Shown piece by piece: positions 1 to 9,429 of a stretch of DNA of 64,000 bases. The stretch spans positions 2,569,001-2,633,000 of the forward strand of contig NZ_UFWZ01000001.1 of the NCBI RefSeq assembly GCF_900461105.1, given 5' to 3'. This stretch comes from Clostridium putrefaciens (GTDB lineage Bacteria; Bacillota; Clostridia; Clostridiales; Clostridiaceae). Within the stretch, counting starts at the first letter, position 1. Each line of letters begins with the position of its first letter. The position numbers were made by a program, and so were the translations under genes. The notes below the pieces were generated by a model. It was not told the origin of the DNA and did no database searches. It worked only from the letters and a program-made list of their open reading frames with translations.

Positions 1-521
1 TCATTAGGTGAGGGGATTACTGAACTATGAATTATTTTATTAGGGCTTATATTAGCTTTTGCTGACTTTATACCTTCTTCAACACTTGATACGGAGCCGT
101 TAATTATAAAATAAGCCTTTCCTGCAATACCGTTGCCTAAAACCACTTTAACAATCTGGGTATCTGAGGCCTTTAAAACTATATCCAATGCCTTTAATGC
201 CGATGTAACAGTTAAAAACTCCATTATACCTATGGCATTAAATTTCACCACAATAGGTCTTTTCTTAAATGCCTTTATAATTTCTTCACTAGCATTTGAT
301 ATAATAGTATCTTCAACTAATTTCTTTTGATCTTCAGCCTTAGCCTTTTTTATAGCTTCTTTAACCTCTTCTACTTCACCTGAAATTATGGTTAAAAACT
401 TTCCAGGGCATATATGTTTAATCATCTCTACATCTACAAAGGATGACTTTAGAAGTACATGACTTACTTCTATACCTTTTGATATACTACTAAATTCTAA
501 TATTCCTAAAGCCTTTTTCAT
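1..521 (-). CDS. Tandem BMC-domain shell protein, PduT-like (3' end outside window)
   Basis: The frame is open from an ATG at 521 to the window edge, giving about 173 residues. Two BMC folds follow each other: residues 1-60 begin MKKALGILEFSS and contain ICPGKF, and residues 95-170 contain NAIGIMEFLTVTSALKALD and LGNGIAGK. This matches trimeric, pseudohexameric BMC-T shell proteins such as PduT (about 184 residues), so only a few residues are probably missing. A GGAG lies 8 bases before the ATG, and eutN ends 23 bases upstream, so it is the next gene of the eut operon. Whether the C terminus binds an Fe-S cluster as in PduT cannot be seen. Cys38 in the first domain is the only pore-region candidate visible. 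Confidence 0.85.
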   Translation of the reverse strand, partial: MKKALGILEFSSISKGIEVSHVLLKSSFVDVEMIKHICPGKFLTIISGEVEEVKEAIKKAKAEDQKKLVEDTIISNASEEIIKAFKKRPIVVKFNAIGIMEFLTVTSALKALDIVLKASDTQIVKVVLGNGIAGKAYFIINGSVSSVEEGIKSAKANISPNKIIHSSVIPSPN

Positions 522-544
522 ACTTTAATTCTCCATATCTTTTC

Positions 545-814
545 TTACTTTTCAAGTTCGAGTGTATCTATAATTCCTACTATAGTAGCATCAACTGGTG
601 CTCTCTTTTCCCCAAGTACATGTCGTGCAGAGCTTCCTCCAACTACAAGAACTTGATCCCCTGACCCTGCCCCTACAGAATCTACCGCTACAATCATATC
701 TTGAGTAAGATCGCCTTTATAATTTAGCTTTCTTACAAGTAAAAATTTAAGTCCATTAAGATTTTCATCTTTTTTAGTTGCCCATAAGTTTCCTATTACT
801 TGACCTATATACAT
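545..814 (-). CDS. eutN: Ethanolamine microcompartment vertex protein EutN
   Basis: This 89-residue protein has the EutN/CcmL (BMC-P) beginning MYIGQVIGNLWATKKDE. It also has the family motif DSVGAGSGDQVLVVGGSSAR and ends in a short strand (IVGIIDTLELEK). BMC-P proteins form pentamers that cap the vertices of the shell. Length and motifs match the family. It lies between the unassigned eut gene (46 bases upstream) and the tandem-BMC gene, all on one strand, so it is co-transcribed with the microcompartment operon. Confidence 0.95.
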   Translation of the reverse strand: MYIGQVIGNLWATKKDENLNGLKFLLVRKLNYKGDLTQDMIVAVDSVGAGSGDQVLVVGGSSARHVLGEKRAPVDATIVGIIDTLELEK

Positions 815-860
815 ATTCAGCTCCCCTTTCCTCTCCTAAGAGTTTCCTTAGTATTCTACT

Positions 861-1571
861 TTAACCTTTTATCTTAATATTAATATTGTTTACTCTTGCA
901 AAGTCTTTTGCAAGTGGAGTTACTATAGAACCTTTATATATCAAAATTTCATTTAATCCTTCTCTTTTTAAGTTTCTGATATCAACTTCTGATATTAACT
1001 TTTTGTTTAATACTGCACTTAAACACTTGTTATTATCTGGTTTTTCTATCTTACAACTCTCTTTAGCTAAAGGCTTTGTTAAAGCTTCAACATTATCATT
1101 TTCTTTAGTATTACCTAAGATAGCTCTTAGTGATTTAAACTCTATCCCAAAAGATACAAGCTTGTTTTTATAACCTTCAAATACTTCTAATAATGCTTTT
1201 GGTGATTTATCTTCATGCGCTTTATACTGTAATCCTTTTTCTAAGGCATATAACTTCTTACCTTTTAAAAGCATATCTATAATAACTTTTTCCTTAGGTG
1301 AATTTCCATATCCCTTTGATATATTAACTAATTCGTTATTAGAAAGATTTTGTATTAATATAATTTCATAAGAATCTATATCTTTCATAGTATCTATATA
1401 ATCCACTGACATTTCATTTTGCTCTATTCTACCCTTAACTATAGGGCATAAATCCTTAGTATCTTCTAGTATTAATACTGACTTTTTACTTACACTACTA
1501 GTTTCCATCATAAGCTTAATTCTCTTCATAACTTCCTTAGTTATAATATCTACTAAATTATCTTTATTCAT
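861..1571 (-). CDS. Unassigned eut operon protein with putative encapsulation helix
   Basis: I do not recognise a defined family for this 236-residue protein. The start at 1571 is chosen because AAAGGAG sits 8-9 bases before this ATG; an in-frame ATG upstream overlaps the Shine-Dalgarno itself. Residues 1-20 (NLVDIITKEVMKRIKLMM) look like the short amphipathic helices that target cargo into microcompartments. The last 45 residues (ISEVDIRNLKREGLNEI, GSIVTPLAKDFARVNNI) resemble the repeated 'ITPSAKQYL' end motif seen near the N terminus of the EutT encoded upstream, and similar segments of other eut/pdu accessory proteins. Operon position suggests a lumen-located accessory protein; the biochemical role is unknown. 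Confidence 0.75.
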   Translation of the reverse strand: MNKDNLVDIITKEVMKRIKLMMETSSVSKKSVLILEDTKDLCPIVKGRIEQNEMSVDYIDTMKDIDSYEIILIQNLSNNELVNISKGYGNSPKEKVIIDMLLKGKKLYALEKGLQYKAHEDKSPKALLEVFEGYKNKLVSFGIEFKSLRAILGNTKENDNVEALTKPLAKESCKIEKPDNNKCLSAVLNKKLISEVDIRNLKREGLNEILIYKGSIVTPLAKDFARVNNINIKIKG

Positions 1572-1597
1572 AGGCTCAACTCCTTTCATTAGATAAA

Positions 1598-2428
1598 TTA
1601 TTGTTTATCAGCACAATTAATTGCAATTCCTAAAGGAGTAACTAAAAATGGATTTAATGGCTTAATTGTTTCTATTCCTGTTTCTTTTTGAATTACTTTT
1701 TCAAAATTCTTTAAACAACAGGTACCACCAACTAAATAAATTTTATCTACATCGAATGCTTTTATATGTGTGTTAATAATAGATGCTACCTTTTGAATAA
1801 CAGGAGTTACCATATGAAATATCTCTTCTTGATTTTTAGTACTCTTTTTCTTTTCTTCTGCATCTTCAAATGGAATCTTATAAGCACCTGCAATTACCAA
1901 AGATAACTGTGTACCTCCTGTAGCTTCATCTGCGGTATATATAACCTTACCATCTTTAAATATGGAAAGACCCGTAGTACCACCACCTACATCTACAACT
2001 ACTCCATTATCAATTTGTAATACAGCATTTGCAGCTGTTGGTTCGTCTTCTACGGATATTACTTCCATCCCCGCACCTTCAACTACATAAGAATGAGTCT
2101 TTATGTCTCTTTCATCAGTTCCTGGTGGCACAGCTATTGCAGCCTTTGTAAGTTCGATGCCTATTTTATCTTCAATTTTTCTTTTAAGCTCTTTTACTAT
2201 CTTAGTAGCTCCAATAAAATCTACAACTAATCCATCTCTAACCACTTGTGCAAATTGCATTTCGCAGGCTATAGGTCTTTTTTTGCTATCTAAAACTACT
2301 ATAACAATATATGCTGTACCTAAGTCTACACCTACATAAAGTTTTTCATCTCTGTTAACTTTTCTTGGTTTTTTTATTGAGCTTTCAACTTCTTTTATAA
2401 TGGTATCAACTCTACCTAAATTCATCAT
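1598..2428 (-). CDS. eutJ: EutJ, Hsp70/ASKHA-fold ethanolamine utilisation protein
   Basis: This 276-residue protein has the actin/Hsp70 phosphate-binding motifs YVGVDLGTAYIVIVV near residue 32 and VVDVGGGTTGLSIF near residue 145. Between them is GTDERDIKTH, and near the end a GGTCCLKNFE adenosine-type motif. EutJ is a putative chaperone of eut operons; its client is unproven in the family. The start at 2428 has GAGG about 7 bases upstream. It is packed between the phosphotransacylase and the unassigned gene with gaps of about ten to twenty-five bases, so translation is probably coupled. Confidence 0.92.
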   Translation of the reverse strand: MMNLGRVDTIIKEVESSIKKPRKVNRDEKLYVGVDLGTAYIVIVVLDSKKRPIACEMQFAQVVRDGLVVDFIGATKIVKELKRKIEDKIGIELTKAAIAVPPGTDERDIKTHSYVVEGAGMEVISVEDEPTAANAVLQIDNGVVVDVGGGTTGLSIFKDGKVIYTADEATGGTQLSLVIAGAYKIPFEDAEEKKKSTKNQEEIFHMVTPVIQKVASIINTHIKAFDVDKIYLVGGTCCLKNFEKVIQKETGIETIKPLNPFLVTPLGIAINCADKQ

Positions 2429-2439
2429 AATTAACCTCT

Positions 2440-3090
2440 TTATTTAAGTATTTCACCACGAATATTTTTAGCAAATCCGCATGCATTTGCTTCATCATAA
2501 TCTATGTGAATTACTGTACTAAATTTATCACTTACTCTAACGGCTACCTCATCAAAAATTAAGCTTCTATCACCACTGATTTTAACTTTAATAATATCTT
2601 TGTCTTTTACTCCATATTTTGCTGCATCTTCTGGAGTTATATGCATATGTCTTTTTGCAACTATTACGCCTTCTTCAAGTCTTATAACTGCAGTTTTAGT
2701 AGCTAAACTTACTGGTGCACTTTGTTTTATGGATCCTGACATTCTAACTGGAGCATTAACTCCTATTGAAACCGCATCACTTTTAGAAAGTTCAACTTGT
2801 GTTGTTTCTCTTACAGGTCCTAATACCGCAACATTTTGCATTACACCCTTTGGTCCTATTACAGTAACCTTTTCTTCGCAAAGGTACTGTCCTGGTTGGG
2901 ATAAATCTCTTGCCTTCTTTAGTTCATATCCAGGTCCAAATAGTATTTCAACATCCTTCTTTGAAAGATGAACATGTTTTCCTGATGCTTCTATTAGTAT
3001 GCCCTTATCTTCTTGTTTTTCTTTTAATCTTTTTAAAACTTCGGCTATTATATAATTAACTTCAATATTTGATATTTCCACTTTCTTCAC
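2440..3090 (-). CDS. PduL-type phosphotransacylase of the ethanolamine microcompartment (EutD role)
   Basis: This enzyme converts acetyl-CoA and phosphate into acetyl phosphate and CoA, recycling CoA inside the compartment. The 216-residue sequence is of the PduL family, not the Pta family. It has the two zinc-binding His motifs, KHVHLS near residue 39 and KRHMHITPEDA near residue 146, and the family segment LGPVRETTQVELS. Residues 1-22 (EISNIEVNYIIAEVLKRLKE) form an amphipathic helix typical of PduL encapsulation peptides. It starts only 3 bases after eutT stops, so it is tightly coupled. In clostridial eut operons this gene is often labelled eutD. Confidence 0.9.
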   Translation of the reverse strand: MKKVEISNIEVNYIIAEVLKRLKEKQEDKGILIEASGKHVHLSKKDVEILFGPGYELKKARDLSQPGQYLCEEKVTVIGPKGVMQNVAVLGPVRETTQVELSKSDAVSIGVNAPVRMSGSIKQSAPVSLATKTAVIRLEEGVIVAKRHMHITPEDAAKYGVKDKDIIKVKISGDRSLIFDEVAVRVSDKFSTVIHIDYDEANACGFAKNIRGEILK

Positions 3091-3093
3091 CTC

Positions 3094-3855
3094 TTATTTG
3101 TACTTTCCAGAAACAACCTTACACATCATGACATAAAAACAACTACTAAGTCTATTCATGGCCAGAGCGATATCATTTCTTGAAAGTTCACCGTCCTCGC
3201 TTTTAAATGCATTAAAGGCTACTATTTCCACTTCTCTACTTTCAGTTCTTAATCTATTTAATTCTACAACTACGTCACCCATTTTATAATTTGGGTATAT
3301 TATATGATCAGTGTTTAAATATTTTTTAGGATCATGAGAATATGCTCTTAACTCTTTTTCAGATAGTCCTATAAAATTAACCATTGGAAGTGGTTTCTCT
3401 GTAACTTCACATTCTAATATTTTTCTTACGTAATCTAAGATTTCTTCTAAATCTTTAAGAACTAACTTTTCATCTAAATTCTTACACAATATTTGTGCTC
3501 TTAATATTTTAGATTGTAGTGAATCAAGTCTTCCTCTTAAAACTATTCTCCTATGATTTTTACATACTAGCTTATTTCCATTAAGCTGAGTCATATGCTC
3601 TGGCTTATCTTCAAAAAAACCACCATCTATATGTTCATATCTAGGATTAAATACTTTTTCTTTTATTTCTAATACATTTGAGCCCTTAGTAGTATCATTA
3701 ATTTGTATGTCATCGTTGTAAACTAATTTTATCTTTTTATCGTGTAAATATTGCTTTGCGGATGGGGTTATTATAACGCCCTTTTCCACTATATACTCAC
3801 TAACATTTTGATTTTTAAGTTTACTTCGAAGTGTGCTTTCTGTTAAAACACTCAT
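3094..3855 (-). CDS. eutT: EutT, corrinoid adenosyltransferase
   Basis: This 253-residue protein is predicted to make adenosylcobalamin, the cofactor of ethanolamine ammonia-lyase, from cobalamin and ATP. The C-terminal half is the cobalamin adenosyltransferase fold: LRGRLDSLQSKILRAQI, a central helix, and LNRLRTESREVEIVAFNAF then DIALAMNRLSSCFYVMM. The N-terminal VITPSAKQYLHDKKIKLVY segment is shared by eut/pdu accessory proteins. The metal motif reported for enterobacterial EutT (H-X11-CC-X2-C) appears here as His, ten residues, Cys, two residues, His (HMTQL...VCKNH), a variant ligand set. It lies between eutM and the PduL gene. Confidence 0.9.
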   Translation of the reverse strand: MSVLTESTLRSKLKNQNVSEYIVEKGVIITPSAKQYLHDKKIKLVYNDDIQINDTTKGSNVLEIKEKVFNPRYEHIDGGFFEDKPEHMTQLNGNKLVCKNHRRIVLRGRLDSLQSKILRAQILCKNLDEKLVLKDLEEILDYVRKILECEVTEKPLPMVNFIGLSEKELRAYSHDPKKYLNTDHIIYPNYKMGDVVVELNRLRTESREVEIVAFNAFKSEDGELSRNDIALAMNRLSSCFYVMMCKVVSGKYK

Positions 3856-3894
3856 TATTTCACATCCTTTGTAAGATGTTTTATTATTATTTTA

Positions 3895-3936
3895 ATCATG
3901 CCCATGACCAATAAAATATAAGTTCATGAGCATGAT
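3895..3936 (-). other. Stem-loop between eutM and eutT
   Basis: A 13-bp stem (one G-T wobble) pairs ATCATGCTCATGA with TCATGGGCATGAT around a 16-base loop, just after eutM in the direction of transcription. No strong U-run follows, so it is more likely an mRNA-stabilising or partial-termination hairpin that favours eutM over eutT than a full terminator. Confidence 0.6.
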
Positions 3937-3972
3937 ATAAAAATTTATAAAATATTCTTTTGTATGTTTATT

Positions 3973-4257
3973 TTACGCTTCGAATTTTGGAAATAAAACT
4001 TCAACTTCACTATGTGGTCTTGGTATTACGTGAACTGATACTAATTCTCCAACTCTTTCAGCAGCAGCAGCTCCTGCATCTGTAGCAGCTTTAACAGCTC
4101 CAACGTCACCTCTTACCATTACTGTAACAAGTCCTGCACCTATTTGCTCTTTACCTATTAAAGTTACATTTGCAGCCTTAACCATTGCGTCTGCAGCTTC
4201 TATTGCACCTACTAATCCCTTAGTTTCTATCATTCCTAATGCGTTCATATTTGCCAT
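3973..4257 (-). CDS. eutM: EutM, hexameric BMC shell protein
   Basis: This 94-residue single BMC-domain protein begins [20 protein letters not shown] and carries the canonical [23 protein letters not shown] core and [13 protein letters not shown] end. EutM-type proteins tile into the hexagonal facets of the microcompartment. Length and sequence match the best conserved members of the family. It lies about 55 bases downstream of eutE and is followed by a stem-loop, consistent with high, separately tuned expression. Confidence 0.97.
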   Translation of the reverse strand: MANMNALGMIETKGLVGAIEAADAMVKAANVTLIGKEQIGAGLVTVMVRGDVGAVKAATDAGAAAAERVGELVSVHVIPRPHSEVEVLFPKFEA

Positions 4258-4312
4258 TTTGAATTCCTCCTAATATTTTTTTATTTTTTTATTTTTAATA
4301 TCATTTATAATT

Positions 4313-5785
4313 TTAAGAAAGTGCTGATAATTGTTCAACAACTTTTCTTATTATTAACTCTAATTGATCTTTAGACATTGAAGTTTCAGTTGAACTAACT
4401 TCTGAAGTTATATTTCCTGTAATCTCTTCTTGCTCTTTAACTCCAAAAGCAACTCTTTTAATGTTTAGTAGGTTTAAAGGTCCTATATTGTCAGAAGTTG
4501 AACTTCCTCCGATAGCCCCACAACCTAGTGTAAGTGCTGGTATAAGATTAGTTGTTGCTCCTAATCCACCAAAAGTACCTGAAGTATTAATAAGTAGTCT
4601 AGCTACTGGCATTCTAAGTGCGAAAGCTTTTATAACTTCTTTATCTTCTGTATGAAGTGTTGATGTGTGTCCTTTTCCTTCATTCATTAATATTTCTATA
4701 CAAAGCTTAATTGCTGATTCTAAGTTATCTACTGTATAAAAAGCTAATATAGGTGTAAGCTTTTCTCTTGAATAAGGATTATTCTTACCTACTGTAGTTT
4801 CTTCAGAAATTAACACTCTAGAACCTTCTTTAACATTAAGGCCAGACATTTTTGCAAGACTTTCTACACTCTTACCAACTATTTGTGGATTCATAGTTCC
4901 ATTAGCTCTTAGTATAAACTTTCCAAGCTTTTTGGATTCAACTTCATTTAAGAAGTAAGCTCCTTGCTTTATAAGCTCTTCTTTAACAGCTTCTTTCATG
5001 CAACTTTCAACAACTATTGATTGTTCTGATGCACAAATTACTCCATTATCAAAAGTTTTACTAGCAAGTATTCTCTTAACAGCTAACTTAACATCTGCTG
5101 ATTTATCTATAAATGATGGGCCATTTCCAGGTCCAACTCCTATAGCAGGTGTTCCTGAACTATATGCAGCCTTTACCATTGCTTCTCCGCCTGTAGCTAA
5201 GATTAGCGCTGTATCATTATGCTTCATAAGTTCTGTAGTTGCCCCAAGTGAAGGCATTGTTGTAACACCAATTAATCCTTCTGGTGCTCCAGCTTTAGTT
5301 GCTGCATCACTTAATACTTTTGTTGTTTCGATAATACAACCTTTAGCATTTGGATGTGCTGAAATTACTACAGCATTTCCTGATTTTAATGAAATCAATG
5401 TTTTATAAATTGTTGTTGATGTTGGATTAGTTGATGGTATAAGCGCTGCTATAACTCCAAGTGATACACCAACTTCAAAATACTTATCTGCATCATTTTC
5501 TTTTATTATTCCAACTGTTTTTAGATCTTTTATACTTTCATAAACTACTCTGCTTGCAAAAGTATTTTTTACTACTTTATCCTGCCATATTCCAAATCCA
5601 GTTTCTTCATGAGCCATTTTAGCTAGTCTTACAGCTTCTTTTTCAGCAGCCTCTGCTACAGCTTTAACTATTGAATCAACCTTTGATTGAGAAAATGTTT
5701 TGTATATATCATGAGCTTTTTTAGCCTTAGATATAAGTGTTCTTGTTTCTTGTAATGATAATAAGTCTTTATCTAAAAGTTCCAT
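4313..5785 (-). CDS. eutE: EutE, CoA-acylating acetaldehyde dehydrogenase
   Basis: This enzyme oxidises acetaldehyde with NAD+ and CoA to acetyl-CoA inside the compartment. The 490-residue aldehyde dehydrogenase has the catalytic Cys in the context DNGVICASEQS (about residue 250), the glycine-rich GVGPGNGPSFID and the ISAHPNAKG segment of acylating enzymes. The usual N-terminal extension is short. Instead, the last 20 residues (MSKDQLELIIRKVVEQLSAL) form an amphipathic helix after a Ser/Thr linker, so the encapsulation peptide is probably C-terminal. It follows the EutK-like gene by 13 bases. Confidence 0.96.
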   Translation of the reverse strand: MELLDKDLLSLQETRTLISKAKKAHDIYKTFSQSKVDSIVKAVAEAAEKEAVRLAKMAHEETGFGIWQDKVVKNTFASRVVYESIKDLKTVGIIKENDADKYFEVGVSLGVIAALIPSTNPTSTTIYKTLISLKSGNAVVISAHPNAKGCIIETTKVLSDAATKAGAPEGLIGVTTMPSLGATTELMKHNDTALILATGGEAMVKAAYSSGTPAIGVGPGNGPSFIDKSADVKLAVKRILASKTFDNGVICASEQSIVVESCMKEAVKEELIKQGAYFLNEVESKKLGKFILRANGTMNPQIVGKSVESLAKMSGLNVKEGSRVLISEETTVGKNNPYSREKLTPILAFYTVDNLESAIKLCIEILMNEGKGHTSTLHTEDKEVIKAFALRMPVARLLINTSGTFGGLGATTNLIPALTLGCGAIGGSSTSDNIGPLNLLNIKRVAFGVKEQEEITGNITSEVSSTETSMSKDQLELIIRKVVEQLSALS

Positions 5786-5798
5786 ATTTCATACCCCT

Positions 5799-6458
5799 TT
5801 ACTTCTCATTAAGAATAGCTTTTATCAGTTCATCTTTTTTGCTAAACTTAATTTGTTTTTTAGTCAAAGAAAACTTATGTTGTTCTTTTAAAATTCTAGC
5901 CGCAGTTCTAAGTTCTTGAACTTTTAATGCCTCTAATTGTTTTTCTGACATTTTTATAATTTCTTCAACTTGAAAACTTTGGTTCAAAACTCCGTCTTTA
6001 TTCTCTACAGCCTCTTTAATAGGCTCATATATCTTTTCTTCATTATTGGCTTTTCCAGAGTCACTTTTCTGTAAATCATCTATTTTATTTGATTTATCTA
6101 CAGTTTCTGTTATATCTTGAACTTTAGAAACTACATGAATATTTTCTTTTTCTAAATCTTCTAATTGGTCATTATGATCTTTATAAAACATGTCTAAAAC
6201 CTGATCATCAGCTCTAGCTATTACATGAGCATTTCTTAAAATCCCTATCCTATCTATTGCTGCACATGCAGCTTCCACAGCAGCTTTTACAGATGATACA
6301 TCTCCTGTAATTACAACTGTAACTATTCCACTGCTTATAAATTCACAGCTAACAAGCTCTACATTTGCAGATTTCAAAGCTACATCAAGGCCTTCTACAG
6401 CAGCAACAAATCCATAAGTCTCTAAAAACCCCAAGGTGGATTTTTTCATATCTTTCAC
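5799..6458 (-). CDS. EutK-like BMC shell protein with C-terminal SAP-like extension
   Basis: The protein has 219 residues. Residues 5-95 are one BMC domain (TLGFLETYGFVAAVEGLD, SGIVTVVITGDVSSVKAAVEA, NAHVIARADDQV). Then comes a charged, low-complexity linker of about 75 residues, and last a small basic helical domain (ALKVQELRTAARILKE, FSKKDELIKAILNEK) that looks like a SAP or Rho-N nucleic-acid-binding fold. Enterobacterial EutK also joins a BMC domain to a putative nucleic-acid-binding domain, but a different one. It starts 6 bases after eutL ends. The architecture suggests a lumen-facing binding tail; the ligand is inferred. Confidence 0.85.
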   Translation of the reverse strand: MKDMKKSTLGFLETYGFVAAVEGLDVALKSANVELVSCEFISSGIVTVVITGDVSSVKAAVEAACAAIDRIGILRNAHVIARADDQVLDMFYKDHNDQLEDLEKENIHVVSKVQDITETVDKSNKIDDLQKSDSGKANNEEKIYEPIKEAVENKDGVLNQSFQVEEIIKMSEKQLEALKVQELRTAARILKEQHKFSLTKKQIKFSKKDELIKAILNEK

Positions 6459-6464
6459 CTAATC

Positions 6465-7121
6465 TTAATATTCTTTAGGGTTTTCTGCTACGAATTTAAC
6501 TGCTGATGCGAAAGCTTCACAAGCTGCCTTACATGCTGATTGACTTCCTGTTAAAAGTGCTCCCCCAAAGTTAGTTTCAGATGGTGGACCAAAGAATGCC
6601 TTAAGTTCAACTGCTGCTGCTTTCATAGCTGCATCTAATGCATATATTGCTTCTAGTGGTGGAGCTATTAGATAAGCTAATGCTTCACCTTCTTTTATTC
6701 CTGCTGTCTTAGAAAGGTATGAACCTGTTCTTGATATACATTGTGCGTAATATGGAATTGAATCATCATCATTAGCACTATAAAATGTAGCAACGCCACT
6801 TTCTATAAAGTCCACTGTTGTATTAATTCCACTTCTAACTTCTGCTGGACTAGGTCCTGCTAATATTCCTATAACTTCACCTGCAAGTTTACTATTAGCA
6901 TTTGCAGCTCCTGCATATAAGGACTTAGCATAAACTACTTCAACATCTACGGATTTAGTAGCCTCATCTAAAGCTGTATAAGTAACATCATCACAATCTG
7001 CTGTTATGATTGCTATACTCTTATGTTCTGGTTTTAAATTAAATTCTTTAGCCATATCAGCACTTACATTAGGTATTAACTTAACGCTTAATACTGATGG
7101 ACGAAGTTGATCATTTTTCAT
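6465..7121 (-). CDS. eutL: EutL, trimeric tandem-BMC shell protein
   Basis: This 218-residue protein matches EutL throughout: SVKLIPNVSADMAKEFNL at the start, DCDDVTYTALDEATK, the loop IGILAGPSPAEVRSGI, and GPPSETNFGGALLTGSQSACKAACEAF at the end. EutL trimers form pseudohexagonal tiles with a gated central pore that may let larger cofactors through. It lies 18 bases after eutC. Confidence 0.97.
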   Translation of the reverse strand: MKNDQLRPSVLSVKLIPNVSADMAKEFNLKPEHKSIAIITADCDDVTYTALDEATKSVDVEVVYAKSLYAGAANANSKLAGEVIGILAGPSPAEVRSGINTTVDFIESGVATFYSANDDDSIPYYAQCISRTGSYLSKTAGIKEGEALAYLIAPPLEAIYALDAAMKAAAVELKAFFGPPSETNFGGALLTGSQSACKAACEAFASAVKFVAENPKEY

Positions 7122-7139
7122 AATAATATCCTCCTAAGA

Positions 7140-8024
7140 TTATAATTTTAAATCTAGTCCACTTGCTTTTTTCTCTAACATAAGTTTTATAATATCAGCT
7201 ACATAAGCTCCAGCTTCAACTGCAGGAGTACCACCTCTATGTATGTTAGATACAACTGTTCTTCTTGATTCTTCCATTCCTATTGTTCCCTTATAAGCTA
7301 TATAAGCACTCATGCTTTCTGCTGTTACAAGACCTGGTCTTTCTCCAATAAGAACGCAAGTTACATCTGCTCCAAACTCTTCAGATATAACATCCATAGC
7401 TCCAACTCTTCCAAGTTTTACAAAGAAAGGCTTTCCTACAGATATTCCGTATCCTTCAAGTCCTTGTATTAATGCAGGTAATATACTTTTAACGTTGGCT
7501 TCTACTGCTTTTGAGCTTAATCCGTCAGAAATATATATTTGTACCTGTGGATTTCTCTTATAAGATTTTAACTTATCGAGCTCTTCTTTTGAGATTCTTC
7601 TTCCAAGGTCTGGTCTAGTTATGAATTCATCTTTAGATGAACACATCGTTTTAACTATTTGAAGATCCATCTCTTCTAATAGCTTTTCATCTACATCTGT
7701 AAATACAGCGTCTTGAGCTGCAGCATGGTCTGCTCTAAATCTAAGTGTTGTTTCTGTTTTGTATCTTGCGCCCGCTCTTCCAACACCAATTCTAGCTGGA
7801 GTATGCTTTTTCATTTTTAGGTATCCTTCTCTGTCAGCCGGATTCTTTACTAAAAGATTTGTTCTAATATCAACCTCTGTAATATCAGGAATCATCCCAT
7901 CTTCAACTACAGTTGCTGTGTCTAAAACACTTTTAGCTATACCTTCTGCACTTGTACCTTCTTTTGTACTCATCTCACCTAAAACTTGTTCTACTAATCT
8001 TTTTAAATCACTTTCTGAAAACAT
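7140..8024 (-). CDS. eutC: EutC, ethanolamine ammonia-lyase small subunit
   Basis: This 294-residue small subunit works with EutB to split ethanolamine into acetaldehyde and ammonia using adenosylcobalamin. Family features are [50 protein letters not shown] and [25 protein letters not shown]. The N-terminal helix [16 protein letters not shown] fits the known EutC encapsulation peptide. It follows eutB by 14 bases. Confidence 0.97.
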   Translation of the reverse strand: MFSESDLKRLVEQVLGEMSTKEGTSAEGIAKSVLDTATVVEDGMIPDITEVDIRTNLLVKNPADREGYLKMKKHTPARIGVGRAGARYKTETTLRFRADHAAAQDAVFTDVDEKLLEEMDLQIVKTMCSSKDEFITRPDLGRRISKEELDKLKSYKRNPQVQIYISDGLSSKAVEANVKSILPALIQGLEGYGISVGKPFFVKLGRVGAMDVISEEFGADVTCVLIGERPGLVTAESMSAYIAYKGTIGMEESRRTVVSNIHRGGTPAVEAGAYVADIIKLMLEKKASGLDLKL

Positions 8025-8038
8025 ATTCTTACCTCCTT

Positions 8039-9415
8039 TTACTTTTTAAGAAATACAGAAGCATCTCCTGCTCTTCCTGTTAATTTACCATCTTTTATGA
8101 ATTCCCATTTTTCTAACCAAGCTTCAAATTCAGCAATTGGTCTTTTGTTTAGTAATTCTCTTAAAGCTGCTGTTTCATGGAATCCTGTAGTTTGGTAGTT
8201 AAGCATTATGTCATCTCCATGAGCTATTCCCATAAAGTAATTACATCCTGCTGTAGTTAACAATACTGCTAAGTTTTCTACATCATTTTGGTCTGCTTTC
8301 ATATGGTTTGTATAACAAACGTCGCAACCCATTGATATTCCTGTAAGTTTACCCATGAAGTGATCTTCAAGACCTGCTCTTATAACTTGTCTACTGTCGT
8401 ATAAGTATTCCGGTCCTATAAATCCAACAACTGTATTAACTACAAATGGATCATATTTTTTAGCAAATCCATAACATCTAGCTTCCATTGTTAATTGGTC
8501 AGCACCAAAGTGAGCTTCTGCTGATAACTCGGATCCCTGTCCTGTTTCAAAGTACATAACATTTGGACCAGCTGCTGTTCCTTGTGTTAATGCTAACTGT
8601 CTAGCTTCTTCTAATAAATCTGCTGTAACTCCAAATGCTGCATTTCCTTTTTGAGATCCTGCAATACTTTGGAATATTAAATCTGTTGGAGCTCCTTGTT
8701 TTATTGCTTCCATTTGAGTTGTTACGTGAGCTAAAACACAGTTTTGTGTTGGTATTTGATATGTTTGTTTTACCTCTTCAAATTTCTTCAATACCTTAAC
8801 TACACTTCCAACTGTATCATCAACTGGATTTAGTCCTATAAGTGCATCACCAATACCATAACTTAATCCTTCTAATAAAGAAGCAACTATTCCATCTACA
8901 TCATCTGTTGGGTGATTAGGTTGTAATCTTACAGATAGTCTTCCTTCTTCACCTATTGTAGTATTACAATGAGCTGTTATCTTTATCTTCTTTGCTGCAT
9001 ATATTAAATCTAAGTTAGACATAAGCTTTGTAACAGCTGCAACAACTTCACTAGTAATACCTCTTGAAATTCTTGTTATATCAGCACCTGTTGTATTCTC
9101 GTCTAAAATCCATTCTCTTAAATCTGAAATTGTCCAATTTTTTATTTCACCATATATCTTTTCATTTACTGCGTCTTGTATTATTCTTGTAATTTCATCC
9201 ATTTCGTAAGGAACAACTGGGTTGTTTCTTATATCTGAAACTAAAAGATGACTTAATACAACCTTTGCTGCAACTCTTTCTTGAGCTGTCTGTGCTGCTA
9301 CTCCTGCTAATTTGTCTCCGGACTTTTCTTCATTAGCTTTTGCTAATACTTCTTTAACGTCCTTAAACTGATACGTTTTTCCAAATAATTTAGTTTTAAG
9401 TATCATTTTGTTCAC
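8039..9415 (-). CDS. eutB: EutB, ethanolamine ammonia-lyase large subunit
   Basis: This 458-residue subunit forms the catalytic TIM barrel of ethanolamine ammonia-lyase, the first enzyme of the pathway. Recognisable segments are [77 protein letters not shown] and [20 protein letters not shown]. Length matches the family (about 453-460). It lies 14 bases after eutA. Confidence 0.98.
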   Translation of the reverse strand: MNKMILKTKLFGKTYQFKDVKEVLAKANEEKSGDKLAGVAAQTAQERVAAKVVLSHLLVSDIRNNPVVPYEMDEITRIIQDAVNEKIYGEIKNWTISDLREWILDENTTGADITRISRGITSEVVAAVTKLMSNLDLIYAAKKIKITAHCNTTIGEEGRLSVRLQPNHPTDDVDGIVASLLEGLSYGIGDALIGLNPVDDTVGSVVKVLKKFEEVKQTYQIPTQNCVLAHVTTQMEAIKQGAPTDLIFQSIAGSQKGNAAFGVTADLLEEARQLALTQGTAAGPNVMYFETGQGSELSAEAHFGADQLTMEARCYGFAKKYDPFVVNTVVGFIGPEYLYDSRQVIRAGLEDHFMGKLTGISMGCDVCYTNHMKADQNDVENLAVLLTTAGCNYFMGIAHGDDIMLNYQTTGFHETAALRELLNKRPIAEFEAWLEKWEFIKDGKLTGRAGDASVFLKK

Positions 9416-9429
9416 TCCTTTTATTAAAT

